A DNA stretch of 64,000 nucleotides from Maribacter sp. MMG018 (GTDB lineage Bacteria; Bacteroidota; Bacteroidia; Flavobacteriales; Flavobacteriaceae), in assembly GCF_018100785.1 (NCBI RefSeq), contig NZ_JAGJEC010000001.1, forward strand, positions 682,001 to 746,000. Reading direction: 5' to 3'. The notes beneath the pieces are model-generated. The model did no database searches. It was not told the DNA's origin and saw only the letters and a program-made list of their open reading frames with translations. Every line of letters starts with the position of its first letter. Within the stretch, counting starts at the first letter, position 1. The position numbers and the translations under genes are program-made. This document shows, piece after piece, positions 61,868 to 64,000 of this stretch.

Positions 61868-64000
61868 TTAAAAATTAAAACTTGCCTTAAGACCATAACT
61901 ACGCGTAGTTGCATACGACATATCTTCTACACCACCAATAAGCGATTGCCCTTGTACGGCAAGCTGTTCGGGATCAAAGTGAGGGTTCTCGGTAATGGCA
62001 AATAGATTTTTACCTATGAGCGATAGGTTTAAACTGGCTTCTTGGTTAAAAAGGCTTAGATTATCAAAAGTGTAGCCAATAGAAAATTGGCGTAATTTTA
62101 AAAAGGAAGCATCATAGATATTGTTCTCTTCATGGTTTCGGTCATAGAATTGGCGATAATAACTTTCTGCTGAAATAGCGACCGTATTTTGGGTGTAGAT
62201 CGGGTTTTCTGTAGATCCGGTATTTACCACGCCATCCGCTACAATACCATTTTTAGGTCGGTATGCGGTTTCGGCCAGTTGACCGCCAACATTGCCCAAC
62301 GCCCTGGTTCTGGATACAATAATGCCTCCTTGCCTCCAATCGAACAAGAAACTTAGATTCCACTTCTTATAATTGAAACGGTTGGAAAACCCCAGCGCAA
62401 AATCAGGATTGTAATTTCCTAGTTTTCGTAGGGTATTATCGGGGATATAGTTGCCTTGGTCTGTCAAAACAAAATCCCCGTTCTCATTTTTTAGGTATCC
62501 CGTACCATAGAGATCGCCTATGCGCCCCCCTTCTTCCACTTGTAAATATACCGTTTGGTTTTGGCTGTCGTAAATTCTTGAATAAGCAAGCGTTAACCTA
62601 CCATCGTTTTGTGGCAGATCTTCAACAATGGCTTTGTTCGTACTAAAATTAAAAGTGCTTTTCCATACTAGGTTTTCGGTAACAATAGGGGAAATTCCCA
62701 TAATGATCTCTACCCCTTTAGAACGTACGCTGCCCGCATTTACCACTTGTTGGGTGTATCCGGAAGAGATGCCGATGGGCAAGGATATAATTTGATCTTT
62801 TGTTAAGGCGTTGTAGTAAGAAATATCAAAATTTAACCGATCGGAAAACAAGCGGATATCGGCCCCTATTTCGAAAGATGAGGTTTGTTCCGGTCTTAGG
62901 TTGGGGTTGGCGATGGTATTTTGATTGCTGAATGTAGGTTGGCCATTGTACGGTGTCTGTGCTACAAACGCTCCGGTTGTTTGGTAAGGGTCGGTATCGT
63001 TACCGACCTGGGCCCAACTGCCCCTTAATTTTAAAAAAGAAATATAGTTTGGTAGATCTGTTACTTCCGACACTATAAAACTAGTGGATACCGAAGGGTA
63101 AAAGAAAGAGGTATTATCAACGGAAAAAGGGGTTGCCAAGGCACTGGACCAATCGTTACGAGCGGTAATGTCCATAAAAAGGAAATTTTTATACCCCAAC
63201 TTTACTAGTCCATAAAAGCTGTTGATACGCTTGTTTGATTCAAATTCGAATACCTCGATAGGCGAGGCGGCATTGGATAATCTAAAAATACCCGGCTGGG
63301 CCAAACTGGTAGTTTGTGATTGTGAGGTAGATGCTTTTTGGTCCAATCTATTGCCTCCGATGGAAACATCGAGACTTAAATTATGAAACCCCTTTCCATA
63401 ATTTATAAGAAAGTCTGTATTTATTTCCCTAAAAAATACGTCGTGTTCGGCATAACCTCCATTTTGAAATCTATTGGAGCTAAAGGCCCGTCTTAACCTG
63501 CGTCTTTCGTTTGAGTAATCCATACCAGATCGTAGCGAAATGGTTAGATGATCCGTAATATCATAGCTGGCGGAGATATTTCCAAAAACCCGGTCCCTGT
63601 TAAAAGAATTTCGATTTTCGTACATGGTAAAGAAGGGGTTATCAAAATAGGTGTAATTAAACGAGTATTGTTGCACTCCTTCCAACCCTGGTTGCCAATA
63701 ATCTCGTAAGCTTTCGATATTTAGTGATCTGGGTCCCCATCCTACAAGGGCGTAATTTACGTTCTCGGAGCCATATCCGTTAGAGGGCCTATTGCTGCTT
63801 TTGGAATTCACATAGTTTATAAAGGACCCGAATCTTAGATTTTTGGTCGGTTTAAAATTTAAACGGGTACTAATGGTCTGTCTATCCAGATCAACACCGG
63901 GTATAATCGATTCACTCCTTAAATCTGTAAACGACAGCCTATAACTTCCTTTTTCAAACCCTGAGGAAACGGCTATGTTGTTAATAAGTGTCGTACCCGT
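61868..64000 (-). CDS. susC: SusC/RagA-family TonB-dependent receptor, C-terminal part (cut by window edge)
   Basis: Active outer-membrane transporter, beta-barrel part. The frame is open to base 64000, about 710 codons, so the signal peptide, carboxypeptidase-like domain and plug are beyond the edge; an internal GTG at 63811 is not a start. Features: DLDRQTISTRLNFKP, SSFEIGADIRLFSDRLNFDISYYNALTKD, VVNAGSVRSKGVEIIMG and YNPDFALGFSNRFNYKKWNLSFLFDWRQGG are SusC strand motifs, and the protein ends in SFNF with a terminal Phe as in outer-membrane barrels. Pairs with susD downstream and is presumably the first gene of the operon leading to arsS. Confidence 0.93.
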   Translation of the reverse strand, partial: TGTTLINNIAVSSGFEKGSYRLSFTDLRSESIIPGVDLDRQTISTRLNFKPTKNLRFGSFINYVNSKSSNRPSNGYGSENVNYALVGWGPRSLNIESLRDYWQPGLEGVQQYSFNYTYFDNPFFTMYENRNSFNRDRVFGNISASYDITDHLTISLRSGMDYSNERRRLRRAFSSNRFQNGGYAEHDVFFREINTDFLINYGKGFHNLSLDVSIGGNRLDQKASTSQSQTTSLAQPGIFRLSNAASPIEVFEFESNKRINSFYGLVKLGYKNFLFMDITARNDWSSALATPFSVDNTSFFYPSVSTSFIVSEVTDLPNYISFLKLRGSWAQVGNDTDPYQTTGAFVAQTPYNGQPTFSNQNTIANPNLRPEQTSSFEIGADIRLFSDRLNFDISYYNALTKDQIISLPIGISSGYTQQVVNAGSVRSKGVEIIMGISPIVTENLVWKSTFNFSTNKAIVEDLPQNDGRLTLAYSRIYDSQNQTVYLQVEEGGRIGDLYGTGYLKNENGDFVLTDQGNYIPDNTLRKLGNYNPDFALGFSNRFNYKKWNLSFLFDWRQGGIIVSRTRALGNVGGQLAETAYRPKNGIVADGVVNTGSTENPIYTQNTVAISAESYYRQFYDRNHEENNIYDASFLKLRQFSIGYTFDNLSLFNQEASLNLSLIGKNLFAITENPHFDPEQLAVQGQSLIGGVEDMSYATTRSYGLKASFNF

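Overview
The window looks like the chromosome of a gliding marine or aquatic member of the Flavobacteriaceae (Bacteroidota). The evidence is a SprB-type gliding adhesin with its PorP/SprF partners and type IX secretion (T9SS) C-terminal signals, a SusC/SusD pair, a small TatA, several small families restricted to Bacteroidota, and exact copies of the Bacteroidota -7 promoter element TAnnTTTG just upstream of many genes. I cannot name the species.

Layout. 1-490: 5' part of glnS (minus strand). 711-20793: a gliding-motility locus in the order sprC-like, sprD-like, sprB (4813 residues), sprF, with a strong terminator between sprD-like and sprB. 20842-27203: housekeeping genes (folB, two tRNA-Cys genes of which one is atypical, a DoxX-like gene, holB, pgk, an MltD-like lytic transglycosylase, a DUF4837-like lipoprotein). 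27326-30774 (minus strand): a 58-residue membrane peptide gene, an OmpA/PD40/TPR envelope protein and tatA. 30775-31490: about 700 bp without a gene but with a 16-bp perfect inverted repeat. 31491-35594: M23 peptidase, GH3-family protein and a conserved protein with a nucleoside-phosphorylase-like C-terminus.

35596-51552 is a surface-polysaccharide locus: Wzz-like protein, rfbBACD (dTDP-rhamnose), a decayed wecB, then an AT-rich island (about 40.2-49.2 kb) with its own promoter. The island carries a three-gene nonulosonic-acid module (cytidylyltransferase, NeuB-like synthase, KdsC-like phosphatase), a flippase, a sialyltransferase-like protein, two Wzy/WaaL-like membrane proteins and an Alg14/Alg13-type pair. 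It is followed by a polyprenyl-phosphate sugar transferase and a UDP-glucuronate decarboxylase. 51595-55754 returns to core genes (purD, lineage-specific membrane proteins, a DUF4254-like protein, a GT9 glycosyltransferase).

55759-64000 (minus strand) holds a TetR regulator with a palindromic operator candidate and a compact operon: susC (cut by the window edge), susD, a sodium:solute symporter, a phosphoesterase-like/AhpD-like fusion, and the radical SAM enzyme ArsS. I read this as an uptake-plus-processing system for a small molecule linked to arsenosugar-type chemistry. It is the best candidate in the window for an incompletely described system.
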